Made by a program: the position numbers and the translations under genes. 64,000 nucleotides of DNA from assembly GCA_037447215.1 (NCBI GenBank), contig JBBIHB010000004.1:62001-126000 (forward strand), given 5' to 3'. Below are positions 52,543 through 60,969 of this stretch, piece by piece; position 1 is the first letter of the stretch; each line of letters opens with the position of its first letter. The stretch is from UBA1413 sp037447215 (lineage in GTDB: Bacteria > Bacteroidota > Bacteroidia > Bacteroidales > Prolixibacteraceae). Under the pieces are notes generated by a model. That model was not told where the DNA came from and did not search any database. It worked only from the letters and a program-made list of their open reading frames with translations.

Positions 52543-54121
52543 TTTTCTTTTTATTATTAACTAAAGGAAAATAAATACTGAATTTTGTACCCTTGTTAGG
52601 AATACTTTCTACAATAATTTTGCCGTTATGGGCTTCAACAATTTTTTTCACGTAGCTAAGGCCTAAACCAAAACCCTTTACATTATGGACATTCCCTGTC
52701 GGAACCCGATAGAAACGTTCAAAAATCTGGCTTTGGTGTTCTTTAGCAATACCAATTCCCTTATCTGCAACCGATAGGACAACCGATTCTTTTCTGGATT
52801 CGGTCTCAACTGTAATTTCCGGAATATCGTTACTGTATTTAACAGCATTGTCAAGCAAATTGAAAACCACATTGGTAATATGAACCTCGTCGCCCCTGAT
52901 AATGTCCCCGGTAGCATTAAGATTTGATTTGAGTTCACCATTCTTGTTGTTTACCCTGATTTCGAAACTTCCAATTATCCCCCTTACCATATCATTCAGT
53001 TCAATTTCACGGAAACGGAGTTTTAAACGGCCTTCATTAAAAATTGCCATTTGCAAGACTTTCTCAACCTGTAAGCTTAACCGTTTACTTTCCTGGTTTA
53101 TTACATTTGATATATGTTCTATGGTTTTTGGGGTAGTCGAAATACTCCCATCCTGCAACATTTGACTGGCAAGTGAAATCGTAGAAATGGGTGTTTTCAG
53201 TTCATGGGTCATGTTGTTAATAAAATCATTCTTAATCTGCGACAATTTTTTCTGACGGAAAATAATAAATATTGTATAGGTGAAAATAGCTATCAAAAGG
53301 CCTGTTAGCACAAATGTTGGAATAACCATCAACCCGGTCAGATTCAGCAGATAACCAGTACGTTTGGGGAAATATACCACAAGATAATTTGCATTGCGGC
53401 TTTCATAATCATTGGGGAAGAGAGGATAGCCATATTCTTTCACGCGTTTTGTAGTTTTAAAATCAGGACTTCCTGCAATTATAGTTTCCTGCCCGCGCCA
53501 GAAACTTTTAACTGCAAATTTAAAGTCGAGGTTAATTCCCTGAACTTTTAATTCTTCTTTCAAAGTTCTCTCCATATGGTCAATATCCAACCGTTCTTCA
53601 ATTGGAAGGTTACGGAAGAATAGTTTGTGAATCAATTGAATGTTCTCTTTTAATTGCCTTTCGAGGGCATTTTTCTGCCTTAAATTATAATTGTGCAGGT
53701 AGTCAAAGCCTGAAGGAAATTGGCCAGGTAACCCACGCGAAGATTTTCCAAACAAATAGGTTGTATCCGAAAACTCAATATCAATAGTCTCCTGGTAACC
53801 CTGCTGATTCCTGGAAAAACTGAACGAAAGGGCAAGATTTCTTCCTCCTAATCCCTGAGGAAGGAGGCCGCCCCAGAAATCATTTTCGAGGTTGCTCCCT
53901 GATACCTGATTTGACCTTTGCAACTCTTCCTCAAGCAACAAGGCAACTTCGTGCTCCTCCATTTTTCTGATTACTGACGACAACATCTGCCTGACCGCCT
54001 GATCGAATTGTTCTTCACGAATGTCAGCGGCTTTCTTGATACTGTTTGTTTGAACAAGTATTAGGCCAGTTAAAACCAGGCCCATAATAATTATCAATGT
54101 AACCAGCTTCTTTTTACTCAT
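52526..54121 (-). CDS. rprX: Sensor histidine kinase (RprX-like)
   Basis: This 531-residue kinase has a membrane segment at about 6-24, a periplasmic sensor region of about 230 residues, a second segment near 262-285, and a HisKA domain with the phosphorylated histidine in THELKTPISTI (about 310). The HATPase domain has VVFNLLDNAVKYS, VADKGIGI and GFGLGLSYVKKI. I see no HAMP domain. It is read before rprY on the same transcript. The -7 element lies only about 4 bp from the start codon. Confidence 0.9.
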   Translation of the reverse strand: MSKKKLVTLIIIMGLVLTGLILVQTNSIKKAADIREEQFDQAVRQMLSSVIRKMEEHEVALLLEEELQRSNQVSGSNLENDFWGGLLPQGLGGRNLALSFSFSRNQQGYQETIDIEFSDTTYLFGKSSRGLPGQFPSGFDYLHNYNLRQKNALERQLKENIQLIHKLFFRNLPIEERLDIDHMERTLKEELKVQGINLDFKFAVKSFWRGQETIIAGSPDFKTTKRVKEYGYPLFPNDYESRNANYLVVYFPKRTGYLLNLTGLMVIPTFVLTGLLIAIFTYTIFIIFRQKKLSQIKNDFINNMTHELKTPISTISLASQMLQDGSISTTPKTIEHISNVINQESKRLSLQVEKVLQMAIFNEGRLKLRFREIELNDMVRGIIGSFEIRVNNKNGELKSNLNATGDIIRGDEVHITNVVFNLLDNAVKYSNDIPEITVETESRKESVVLSVADKGIGIAKEHQSQIFERFYRVPTGNVHNVKGFGLGLSYVKKIVEAHNGKIIVESIPNKGTKFSIYFPLVNNKKKNGTKG

Positions 54122-54125
54122 GCCG

Positions 54126-54133
54126 CAAATATA
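54126..54133 (-). promoter_or_regulatory. -7 element at the rprX start
   Basis: The minus strand reads TATATTTG, a full TAnnTTTG match, 4 bp before the rprX start codon. If used, the mRNA would start at or near the ATG, giving a leaderless message. Confidence 0.4.
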
Positions 54134-54202
54134 GTTTTAAGAAGCCTGATTTATAGATTCTTAACAATATTTAACATTATAAACACGATTCATTAAAATC
54201 CA

Positions 54203-54778
54203 TTAAAATGGATTTTCCTGAAGAATTTTTTCAATTACCTCAGGATAATATTTGTGTTCGAGAACATGAATTTTTTCAGCAAGCGATTCGGGAGTATCGG
54301 TTTGATTAATTTTGCAACGGGCCTGAAAAATGATTTCACCATCATCATATTTTTCATTTACGCGATGAATGGTAATCCCTGAATAAGGTTCCTTATTTTC
54401 GATTATGGCTTTATGAACCTTCATCCCATACATATTTTTGCCACCATATTGGGGCAGCAATGCTGGGTGTATATTGATTATTTTAAATTTTTGTACCATT
54501 TTTTCAGGTACAAGCCATAAAAATCCTGCCAAAACTACAAGGTTAATTTGTCGGTTTTGCAGAAAATTTTCAATAAAAAATGTTTCATAAAACTGCTGCC
54601 GGTTAAAAATCATTGTGTCAATGCCCATATTTATTGCTCTTTCAAGGGCAAAAGCAGAAGGATTGTTTGACAACAGACATTCAACCTTAACTATTTTACT
54701 TTCAGCAAAATATTCGATTATCTTCAGAGCATTACTCCCCGATCCTGAAGCAAATATTGCAATACGCTTAACATCCAT
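54203..54778 (-). CDS. purN: PurN, GAR formyltransferase
   Basis: This 191-residue enzyme transfers a formyl group from 10-formyl-THF to GAR in purine synthesis. It has IAIFASGSGSNA at the N-terminus, NNPSAFALERA, LAGFLWLVP, the catalytic NIHPALLPQYGGKNMYG with asparagine and histidine, SGITIHRVNEKYDDGEII with the catalytic aspartate, and the C-terminal HKYYPEVI. ATG 54778 (MDVKRIAIF) is preferred over 54832, which adds a hydrophobic 18-residue extension without family support. It is a single gene, 82 bp from rprX. Confidence 0.92.
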   Translation of the reverse strand: MDVKRIAIFASGSGSNALKIIEYFAESKIVKVECLLSNNPSAFALERAINMGIDTMIFNRQQFYETFFIENFLQNRQINLVVLAGFLWLVPEKMVQKFKIINIHPALLPQYGGKNMYGMKVHKAIIENKEPYSGITIHRVNEKYDDGEIIFQARCKINQTDTPESLAEKIHVLEHKYYPEVIEKILQENPF

Positions 54779-54881
54779 TTCAAGGCAATTATTAATATTG
54801 AATAATAGAATAAAATGTTCAAATATAGGCAATTACAAGGCTTGACAAAATTAACCAGCCAATATTTTTTTATCCCATTTC

Positions 54882-54913
54882 TTTGAAATATAGTTTGTAA
54901 ATTTATTACTTTG
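54882..54913 (+). promoter_or_regulatory. Promoter of the acpP-fabF operon
   Basis: TTTG (54882-54885) and TTACTTTG (54906-54913) are separated by 20 bases, the spacing expected for Bacteroidota -33 and -7 elements; the -7 differs from TAnnTTTG at one position. acpP starts 48 bp downstream. Confidence 0.5.
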
Positions 54914-54961
54914 CACCGAATTTTTAATTAACCATTTTAGTAATAACTTAAAATTTTAGCT

Positions 54962-55204
54962 ATGTCTGATATTGCATCAAAAGTAAAAGCAATCATCGTT
55001 GACAAATTGGGCGTCGATGAGAGTGAAGTAACCAACGAAGCATCATTCACCAACGATCTTGGTGCAGATTCATTGGATACCGTAGAATTGATCATGGAAT
55101 TTGAAAAGGAATTTGATCTGGCAATTCCGGATGATCAGGCTGAAAAAATCTCCACCGTAGGTGAAGCTATCCAGCACATCGAAGAAGCTATCAAGAACAA
55201 ATAA
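54962..55204 (+). CDS. acpP: Acyl carrier protein
   Basis: This 80-residue acidic helical carrier has the phosphopantetheine attachment serine S37 in LGADSLDTVELIMEFE. It carries growing acyl chains as thioesters for fatty-acid synthesis. Length and motif are canonical. fabF starts 17 bp downstream. Confidence 0.97.
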   Translation: MSDIASKVKAIIVDKLGVDESEVTNEASFTNDLGADSLDTVELIMEFEKEFDLAIPDDQAEKISTVGEAIQHIEEAIKNK

Positions 55205-55221
55205 TCGCAGATCTATCATTT

Positions 55222-56463
55222 ATGGAATTGAAGCGGGTAGTAGTTACCGGTTTGGGTGCAATAACTCCTTTAGGAAACTCAATTGAAGAATATTGGGATA
55301 ATCTGATTAAAGGGGTTAGCGGGTCTGCGCCGATAACAAAATTTGATACCACAAATCACAAAACCAAATTTGCCTGTGAGGTAAGAAATTTCGATCCGGG
55401 TTTATACCTGGAAAGAAAAGAAGCCCGAAAACACGATTTGTACACTCAATTCGCTTTTGGTGCAGCCATTCAGGCCATGGAAGATTCGGGTATCAACCTC
55501 GAAACTGTAAATAAAGACCGGGCAGGTATAATATGGGGATCGGGCATAGGAGGCCTTCAGACTTTTTTTGAAGAGGTTCAGGCATATAAGCCTGAAAGGC
55601 CGCAATTCTCGCCTTTTTTTATACCTAAAATGATTGCCAATATTGCTGGTGGTCTTTTATCGATCAAATATGGTTTTAGGGGTCCTAACTACACAACAGT
55701 TACTGCCTGTGCTTCTGCTTCCCATGCAATTATTGAGGCCTTTTACAAAGTTCGACTCGGACAAGCTGATTTCATGATAACCGGTGGATCAGAAGCTGGG
55801 GTCAACGAAGCAGCAATGGCCGGATTTAATTCAATGAGGGCAATTTCAACCAGAAATGATGACCCAGCTACAGCCTCACGGCCTTTCGATAAAGACCGTG
55901 ATGGCTTTGTTATGGGTGAAGGCGCTGGCGCTCTGATTGTTGAAAACTTGGAGCATGCCATGAACAGAGGGGCTAAAATATATGCCGAGATTGTAGGTGG
56001 GGGTATGTCTGCCGATGCTTACCATATGACTGCTCCCGATCCGGAAGGATTAGGAGCGAAACTGGTGATGAAATGGGCAGTTGAAGATGCAGGGCTCAAC
56101 CTCACCGATGTTGATTATATAAACGTTCATGGCACCTCAACGCCATTGGGCGACATTGCCGAACCAAAAGCTATAATTGGCCTTTTTGGTGAACATGCTT
56201 ACAAACTCAGTATAAGTGCTACAAAGTCAATGACAGGACACCTACTAGGAGCTGCAGGAGCTGTTGAAGGAATTGCAACTATTCTTGCACTTAAGCATGG
56301 AATTATACCACCAACCATTAACCATTTTTCTGATGACCCTGAAATTGACAACCGTATGGATTTTACTTTTAACCATGCGAAAAAACGTGATATAAAAATA
56401 GCTATCAGCAATACTTTCGGGTTCGGAGGACATAATGCCACAATTGCGTTTAAAAAATTTTAA
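55222..56463 (+). CDS. fabF: FabF, 3-oxoacyl-ACP synthase II
   Basis: This 413-residue condensing enzyme extends acyl-ACP with malonyl-ACP. The catalytic triad is visible as C163 in TVTACASASHAI, histidine in HGTSTPLGD (about 304) and histidine in KSMTGHLLGAAG (about 340). NTFGFGGHNATIAF closes the fold. It is downstream of acpP and a few bases before the rnc frame. Confidence 0.96.
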   Translation: MELKRVVVTGLGAITPLGNSIEEYWDNLIKGVSGSAPITKFDTTNHKTKFACEVRNFDPGLYLERKEARKHDLYTQFAFGAAIQAMEDSGINLETVNKDRAGIIWGSGIGGLQTFFEEVQAYKPERPQFSPFFIPKMIANIAGGLLSIKYGFRGPNYTTVTACASASHAIIEAFYKVRLGQADFMITGGSEAGVNEAAMAGFNSMRAISTRNDDPATASRPFDKDRDGFVMGEGAGALIVENLEHAMNRGAKIYAEIVGGGMSADAYHMTAPDPEGLGAKLVMKWAVEDAGLNLTDVDYINVHGTSTPLGDIAEPKAIIGLFGEHAYKLSISATKSMTGHLLGAAGAVEGIATILALKHGIIPPTINHFSDDPEIDNRMDFTFNHAKKRDIKIAISNTFGFGGHNATIAFKKF

Positions 56464-56469
56464 GTAATC

Positions 56470-57201
56470 GTGGTCCGAAGGTTGGCTCAAAGAATAAAAC
56501 TCTTTTCCTCTCCCAGGAAAGAGTTTTATTTATTTATTAAAAACCTGATAGGTTTTTATCCCGGAAAACTCTCTTTTTATGATGTTGCATTTACCCACAG
56601 GTCGGCTTCCAGGCTCGATTCGAAAGGTAATGTCGTTAACAACGAGAGGCTCGAATATCTGGGTGATGCAATTTTAGGCGCCGTTATAGCCGATTTCCTC
56701 TACAATAGGTTTCCTCAGGAAGATGAAGGATTTCTCACAAAAATGAGGTCAAAACTGGTTAATCGCTCCATNNNNNNNNNNNNNNNNNNNNNNNNNNNNN
56801 NNNNNNNNNNNNCAAACGCAAGCAACGCAATCGATAAAAGCCATATTTACGGAGATGTGCTCGAAGCGCTGATTGGCGCAATCTATCTGGATAAAGGTTA
56901 TAATTCGGCCCGTTTTTTTATCATTAAACGTATAATACCCCGGTATATAGACCTGTATGAACTTGAACAACTGGATACCAATTTCAAAAGTAAACTGATT
57001 GAATGGAGCCAGAAAAACAAGAGACAGGTAAAATTTGATACACTTGAAGAGTATCCCAATGGAAGCAAACAACCTAAATTTGTGGCCATAGTTGAAATTG
57101 ATGAAAAAGTTGCCGGAAAGGGAACCGGAAACTCAAAAAAAGAAGCCCAGCAAAATGCTGCAAAGGATACGTTAGCCAAAATGGGAATTGAGGTAGAATA
57201 G
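56470..57201 (+). CDS. rnc: Ribonuclease III (contains N-gap)
   Basis: This enzyme of about 243 residues cuts double-stranded RNA and processes rRNA precursors. It has the signature NNERLEYLGDAILGAV (about 57-72), the second acidic site HIYGDVLEALIGAIYLD, and a C-terminal dsRNA-binding domain (FKSKLIEWSQKNKRQVKFD ... GTGNSKKEAQQNAAKDTL). The 41 N at 56772-56812 remove about 14 codons but keep the frame. The GTG start at 56470 is the only near start; the first residues (RIKLFSSPRKEFYLFIKNLIG) look like Bacteroidota RNase III, so they are probably coding. A strong hairpin lies in this region. Confidence 0.92.
   Translation: MVRRLAQRIKLFSSPRKEFYLFIKNLIGFYPGKLSFYDVAFTHRSASRLDSKGNVVNNERLEYLGDAILGAVIADFLYNRFPQEDEGFLTKMRSKLVNRSXXXXXXXXXXXXXXXNASNAIDKSHIYGDVLEALIGAIYLDKGYNSARFFIIKRIIPRYIDLYELEQLDTNFKSKLIEWSQKNKRQVKFDTLEEYPNGSKQPKFVAIVEIDEKVAGKGTGNSKKEAQQNAAKDTLAKMGIEVE
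56493..56530 (+). promoter_or_regulatory. Hairpin at the start of rnc
   Basis: A 16-bp stem with one bulged T (left arm 56493-56509, loop 56510-56514, right arm 56515-56530) lies 30 bp after the fabF stop and inside the rnc reading frame. A T-rich stretch follows, so it could be an intrinsic terminator after fabF. It could also be an RNase III target for autoregulation, as known for E. coli rnc. Confidence 0.5.
56772..56812. other. Assembly gap (41 N) inside rnc
   Basis: Forty-one undetermined bases fall in the catalytic domain of RNase III, between VNRS and NAS.AIDKSHIYGD. Both sides are in one frame, so this gap length may be right or a lucky placeholder. Confidence 0.99.
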
Positions 57202-57213
57202 AAATTCTTTTAA

Positions 57214-57221
57214 TACTTTTG
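57214..57221 (+). promoter_or_regulatory. -7 element of the LAB_N gene
   Basis: TACTTTTG matches TAnnTTTG and lies 18 bp upstream of ATG 57240. A TTG at 57188-57190 is 23 bases upstream. The promoter overlaps a TTG codon at 57219 that could be taken wrongly as the gene start. Confidence 0.45.
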
Positions 57222-57239
57222 CCCCATAATTTATTCAGG

Positions 57240-57929
57240 ATGAGTTCAATTTTAGTTTTCGGAATTGGGTTTTCAGCTCAATTGCTGTTTTTTGCACGTA
57301 CAATCCTGCAATGGGTTAAATCAGAACATGAAGGAGAAGTTATTTCGCCCGTTATATTCTGGCAACTCAGTTTAATTGCCTCCATTCTTATGCTAACTTA
57401 TGGAATCCTGAGAAATGATTTTGCAATAATACTTGGTCAAATACTTGTTTATTATATATATGTCCGGAATCTTCAACTTAAAAATGCCTGGAAACCAATT
57501 CCTCCGTTTATAAAGTTCATTGGGATGCTATTACCTCTAATCATAGTATTTTGGTTATTTACAGGCAATACAAATAACTTTTCAAAAATTATCCGAAATG
57601 ACGAAATATCGAACCATTTAATGTTATGGGGTTCTGCAGGACAGATTGTATTTACCTCGAGATTTATATATCAGTGGACCTTTTCCGAAAAGGAGAAAGA
57701 ATCCATATTGCCGCTTGGGTTCTGGATATTGAGTTTGATTGGTTCGGCAATGATATTCCTCTATTCGATATACCGGCTCGATCCGGTTTTATTTTTGGCG
57801 CATACACTGGGAATTTTCATCTATATCATGAATATTTTACTTTCCTGCGGAAAAAGAGGATTATTTTCCCGGTTAAACTTATCATTTTTAAATAGTTTTA
57901 CAAAAAAATTGAGTGACAAGCTTCACTAA
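57240..57929 (+). CDS. Membrane protein with duplicated LAB_N domain
   Basis: This 229-residue inner-membrane protein has two copies of the lipid-A-disaccharide-synthase N-terminal domain. Copy 1 (about 5-80) shows AQLLFFARTILQWVKSEHEGE; copy 2 (about 125-205) shows GQIVFTSRFIYQWTFSEKEKES. Each has three membrane segments. The domain is found in front of LpxB in some bacteria and as a stand-alone protein near lipid or sugar-lipid genes; its activity is unsettled. ATG 57240 is chosen over TTG 57219, which lies inside the -7 element. The CDF transporter gene follows after 25 bp. Confidence 0.82.
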   Translation: MSSILVFGIGFSAQLLFFARTILQWVKSEHEGEVISPVIFWQLSLIASILMLTYGILRNDFAIILGQILVYYIYVRNLQLKNAWKPIPPFIKFIGMLLPLIIVFWLFTGNTNNFSKIIRNDEISNHLMLWGSAGQIVFTSRFIYQWTFSEKEKESILPLGFWILSLIGSAMIFLYSIYRLDPVLFLAHTLGIFIYIMNILLSCGKRGLFSRLNLSFLNSFTKKLSDKLH

Positions 57930-57954
57930 TTCAATTGACTTAATTAATAATAAA

Positions 57955-58827
57955 ATGGAAAAGCCTTCGCCATCACTCAAAGAGAAATACATGAAACTGG
58001 AAGGTTGGTCTTCGATTATTATCAATTCATTCCTCTTTATCCTGAAATATTGGGCTGGGATAACAACTGGCTCCCTGGCCCTGATTGCAGATGCATGGCA
58101 CACTTTAACCGATTCAGTTTCGTCGGTGATTGTACTGGTTGGCGGGGCAATTTCAAGGAAACCAGCTGATGCAGAACATCCTTTCGGGCATGGCAGGGTT
58201 GAACACATCACTGCAATCATAATCGGTGTATTACTGGCTATTGTTGCTTTTGATTTTGTAGTTCAGGCCATAGAAAAATTCAGTAGCAGGGAAGCAACCA
58301 TATTCAGCACCATTGCATGGGTAGCCACAATAATATCAATTGTTGTGAAAGAAGGCTTGGCTCAGTTTGCATTTTTCACTGCCCGTAAAACCAATTCTAC
58401 AATTCTCGCTGCCGATGCCTGGCACCATCGCTCAGATGCATTATCATCTATTTTGATATTGATTGGATTAATTGTCGGGAAATATTTCTGGTGGACCGAT
58501 TCCGTTCTGAGTTTTCTGGTTGCCGTAATGATCGGATATGCAAGTTTCGACATCATAAATAGGGAGGTAAAATCGTTCATGGGAGAGCACCCTTCAAACG
58601 ATCTTATAAAAAAGATAACCTCCACGGCACAGGCCACATCAGTTATTCCCCTGCATGTACATCACATTCATTTACACCGCTATGGCGATCATACAGAACT
58701 GAGTTGCCATATTAAACTCAACGGAAAAATGACCCTTATTGAAGCGCATGAAATCTGTACCCGAATTGAAAAATCACTGTTATCTGAATTTGGATTTATT
58801 GCAACTGTCCACCCGGAACCGCTCTAA
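57955..58827 (+). CDS. CDF-family divalent cation transporter
   Basis: This 290-residue transporter has six membrane segments and a cytoplasmic C-terminal domain with histidines (HVHHIHLHRYGDH). The metal site is seen as LIADAWHTLTDS and ADAWHHRSDAL, with HPFGHGRVEH in the loop. CDF proteins export Zn2+, Fe2+, Mn2+ or other ions; the histidine-aspartate site suggests Zn2+ or similar. ATG 57955 (MEKPSPSLKEKYMKLEG) is chosen because the upstream part overlaps the preceding gene's end. Its stop overlaps the convergent M23 stop by 4 bases. Confidence 0.88.
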   Translation: MEKPSPSLKEKYMKLEGWSSIIINSFLFILKYWAGITTGSLALIADAWHTLTDSVSSVIVLVGGAISRKPADAEHPFGHGRVEHITAIIIGVLLAIVAFDFVVQAIEKFSSREATIFSTIAWVATIISIVVKEGLAQFAFFTARKTNSTILAADAWHHRSDALSSILILIGLIVGKYFWWTDSVLSFLVAVMIGYASFDIINREVKSFMGEHPSNDLIKKITSTAQATSVIPLHVHHIHLHRYGDHTELSCHIKLNGKMTLIEAHEICTRIEKSLLSEFGFIATVHPEPL

Positions 58828-60083
58828 TCGGTTATATGAGCTGAAGAATGTGCATCCCAGTCAATCTGCAACAGATTATACACTAATGAATCACGAATTG
58901 AAGAAAACATTTCAAAATATTCTTTTTTGACCGGTTCCGACGGGGGAGCTTCCATCCTCAGAGGATCAATTGGTGAACCATTCCTGTAAACCCTGAAATC
59001 AAGGTGCGACCCGGTTGACAAACCAGTCGACCCGACATAACCAATTACCTGTCCCTGATTTACCCTAACTCCAGTATTAATTCCAGGACCAAATCCCCTG
59101 AGGTGCATATAAACAGTAGTATAAACCGCATTGTGTTTAATTCGTACATAATTACCGGCGCCACCAGTCTGATAGCCCCTTTCCTGAACAATCCCATCCC
59201 CGATTGTCAATACCGGAGTTCCGGAAGGTGCGGCATAGTCAACACCGTGGTGCGGACGGCGGATTTTAAGGATCGGGTGCATTCTCCCGTGTGAAAAATG
59301 TGAACTGATACGTGAATAATTAAGTGGGGCCTTAAGGAAGGCTTTCCTGAGACTTTGCCCTTCGGCATCAAAATATTCAAACCTGTCGTCCTGAAAAAAC
59401 CTGAATGCGGAAAAGATTTTGTTCATGTGCTCAAACTCCACTGCATGAACCGGACCAATACCAACCGACTCATCATCTACAAACTGTTCCTCGTATAATA
59501 CCCTGAATCGGTCGCCTTTCTGTATGCCGAAAAAATCAATAGTCCAGGCAAAGATTTCTGACAACTGTATTGCAAGTATCGGGTTAAGGTTATTGGTTAC
59601 CATTGAATTCCACAGCGATGACTGAATCACTCCTGAGGCACTTTTATATTCAATTTCAACCTCCTTTTGTCCTGTGAAACTATTCAGACTATCGGTTAAA
59701 CTGAAAATTACATAATCAATCCGGTTATTTTCGTATACAAGATATCGTGCTGTCAGCAACGAATCGGGACTTTGAAATATATAAAAGTTATTTCCGCTCC
59801 GGATTTTTCTAACATCAAAAACATCCGCTGAATTGCGGGCAAGCTGATCAATATTTGCCATGCTCACCCCATATCCCGATAGTAAATCGCCCAGGTTTTG
59901 ATTAGGTTTGATCTTACCTTCTACAATAATAAACGAATCAACAGGTAATCCAAATTTCAATTCAGGGATGTGTTCTTCGGTTATTTCTTCAAAATTATCG
60001 TAATTAAAGTTATTGGTGAAAAAAAATATCATTACTCCAACTGCGAGGGAAAACAATAAAATTTCTGCCCAAAATCTCTTCAT
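58824..60083 (-). CDS. M23-family metallopeptidase
   Basis: This 419-residue protein has one N-terminal membrane segment (about 5-24), a large middle domain and a C-terminal LytM/M23 domain. The domain shows RRPHHGVDYAAPSGTPVL (with the HxxxD metal ligands), YMHLRGFGPGI and GSTGLSTGSHLDFRVY, with the conserved HLDF. All zinc ligands seem present, so it is probably an active cell-wall endopeptidase. ATG 60083 lies one base after the YitT stop and begins the membrane segment; the frame's other start (60122) is inside the YitT gene. Confidence 0.88.
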   Translation of the reverse strand: MKRFWAEILLFSLAVGVMIFFFTNNFNYDNFEEITEEHIPELKFGLPVDSFIIVEGKIKPNQNLGDLLSGYGVSMANIDQLARNSADVFDVRKIRSGNNFYIFQSPDSLLTARYLVYENNRIDYVIFSLTDSLNSFTGQKEVEIEYKSASGVIQSSLWNSMVTNNLNPILAIQLSEIFAWTIDFFGIQKGDRFRVLYEEQFVDDESVGIGPVHAVEFEHMNKIFSAFRFFQDDRFEYFDAEGQSLRKAFLKAPLNYSRISSHFSHGRMHPILKIRRPHHGVDYAAPSGTPVLTIGDGIVQERGYQTGGAGNYVRIKHNAVYTTVYMHLRGFGPGINTGVRVNQGQVIGYVGSTGLSTGSHLDFRVYRNGSPIDPLRMEAPPSEPVKKEYFEMFSSIRDSLVYNLLQIDWDAHSSAHITD

Positions 60084-60084
60084 T

Positions 60085-60951
60085 TTATAATTTAAGTTTA
60101 TCGAAACCCTGACCATAAACACCCATTACACTTCCCATCGATATGAAAGCATCGGGATCAATTTCCTTGATTTTTCGGAAAATTGCGCCGGTTTCGCGTT
60201 TTCGTACAACTGAAATAACGACTTTTACATTCTCTTTAGTGTACCATCCGACACCATCTATTACGGTTACTCCACGATACCGCTGCTGGTTGATAAAATC
60301 GGCTATTTCCTCGTATTTTTTTGAGAAGATAAACATTTGCGCCGATCGGTTGGCCCCACTCAACACAGCATCGAGAGCATAAGAAACGACTCCCATGGTT
60401 ACATATCCATAAACCATTTTATCGACTGATTTCAGCACAAAAAAGGAGGAAGCAATGATGATCACATCGCAATAAAGTATTACCCTGCCGGGACTAATAT
60501 TGCGGTATTTCACAACAATAGCTGCAATAATATCGGTTCCCCCGGTACTTCCACCTTTCGAAAAAACAATACCCAAACCTACTCCTGAGAGAATGCCACC
60601 GAGCACAGCCGAAAGGAAAGTATCGTCAACAATAGGCTCACTTATTAGTTGTTGCGAAAAAGTAAGCCCAATTGAAACTACGACCATACTGTAAATTGTT
60701 TTTATTCCGAAACTGGCCCCTAATACTTTAATAGCAACAGCCACTAAAATGATGTTAACCAAAAAATAAGTAATACCAACTGGAATACCGGTTGCATAAA
60801 ACAATACGGCCCCAATTCCACTGACACCGCCACCGGTAATTTGAGCAGGAATAATGAAAAAGGTCCACGCCAATGAGAACACCACCAATCCAATAGTGAT
60901 GGTAATATAATCTTCAATATTTAAGAGTTGCTTTTTCAGTTTTTCTTTCAT
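60085..60951 (-). CDS. YitT-family membrane protein
   Basis: This 288-residue protein has five or six membrane segments (DUF161: TWTFFIIPAQITGGGVSGIGAVL-like, GIVFSKGGSTGGTDIIAAIV) and a cytoplasmic DUF2179 domain at the C-terminus (FIFSKKYEEIADFINQQRYRG ... GAIFRKIKEIDPDAFISMGS). The family is widespread and has no confirmed function. It is 18 bp from leuS and 1 bp from the M23 gene, on the same strand. Confidence 0.87.
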   Translation of the reverse strand: MKEKLKKQLLNIEDYITITIGLVVFSLAWTFFIIPAQITGGGVSGIGAVLFYATGIPVGITYFLVNIILVAVAIKVLGASFGIKTIYSMVVVSIGLTFSQQLISEPIVDDTFLSAVLGGILSGVGLGIVFSKGGSTGGTDIIAAIVVKYRNISPGRVILYCDVIIIASSFFVLKSVDKMVYGYVTMGVVSYALDAVLSGANRSAQMFIFSKKYEEIADFINQQRYRGVTVIDGVGWYTKENVKVVISVVRKRETGAIFRKIKEIDPDAFISMGSVMGVYGQGFDKLKL

Positions 60952-60969
60952 CCCGCAAAAAGCAAAAAA

